This document shows, piece by piece, positions 63,742 to 64,000 of a DNA stretch of 64,000 bases. The position numbers were made by a program, and so were the translations under genes. The notes under the pieces were generated by a model that saw nothing but the letters and a program-made list of their open reading frames with translations, made no database searches and had not been told where the DNA came from. Position 1 is the stretch's first letter. Each line of letters starts with the position of its first letter. Source of the stretch: Trifolium pratense (lineage: Eukaryota > Streptophyta > Magnoliopsida > Fabales > Fabaceae); NCBI RefSeq assembly GCF_020283565.1, contig NC_060065.1, positions 18,824,866 to 18,888,865 of the forward strand, in the 5' to 3' direction.

Positions 63742-64000
63742 CATTATAGCATCTATTATTGACAAATGCTCTTATCTTAATTTTCAATTTCAGTTTGGTC
63801 ACTCAACTTTTTCAAAGTTTCAATTAGGTCCCTTCTTATTTTACTACTAACTGACTGGTTCTTAATATTATTATAGCAGCTCCAGCTCCTACAAACATAC
63901 CACATAATATAATGTTCTTCTTAATTCTTATGTAAACTTTAATTTCATTGAATTATGTCATTTTCTCAGATTATTATCGGCGTGTCAGTGTTCGTGTCTG

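Overview
The window is plant nuclear DNA, from a dicot and most probably a legume. It has long AT-rich intergenic DNA, intron-rich genes with GT-AG junctions, plant-specific protein families, and transposon families common in legume genomes. The legume assignment is an inference from repeat and protein style; no marker in the window fixes the species.

Four protein-coding loci are supported. (1) On the minus strand, 16438-2024, an 18-exon gene encodes a 736-residue FY/WDR33/Pfs2-type WD40 protein of the pre-mRNA 3'-end processing complex. (2) On the plus strand from 30690 a RING-H2 E3 ubiquitin ligase gene starts. Its last exon is split inside the RING by a 6.66-kb copia-type LTR retrotransposon (33495-41657, TSD TCACC), and the gene ends at 41760. 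(3) On the plus strand, 51627-52409, an intronless gene encodes a plant glutaredoxin-like protein with a C-terminal cysteine-rich module. (4) On the minus strand, 59720-56757, an 8-exon gene encodes a 371-residue ArfGAP plus C2 protein of the AGD11/12/13 type.

Much of the rest is transposon material. Around and inside FY there are MITEs (Stowaway and PIF/Harbinger types) and a LINE remnant. From 17.5 to 19.3 kb there is a small foldback-like element, a Stowaway MITE and a Mutator-like MITE. From 20.6 to 22.6 kb lies a decayed copia gag region split by a 978-bp Harbinger-type element. From 23499 to 27709 lies a CACTA element with CACTAGTACA ends and TSD GGA. It carries exon-sized pieces that I recognise as derived from at least four unrelated host genes: HflX GTPase, COG3, 12-oxophytodienoate reductase and a 4-coumarate:CoA ligase-like gene. 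From 44193 to 48324 lies a 4.1-kb near-palindromic foldback element with two mirrored arrays of a 202-bp higher-order repeat. It sits in a TA microsatellite inside what looks like an older MITE.

The loci do not form a pathway; plant genes here are independent transcription units. The most notable features are the multi-gene-capturing CACTA element, the very recent retrotransposon insertion that truncates a RING ligase while the element's own pol is decayed, and the foldback element, whose palindromic unit also occurs in the smaller element 27 kb upstream. All exon boundaries were derived by hand from reading frame, splice sites and family conservation. No database search was run.
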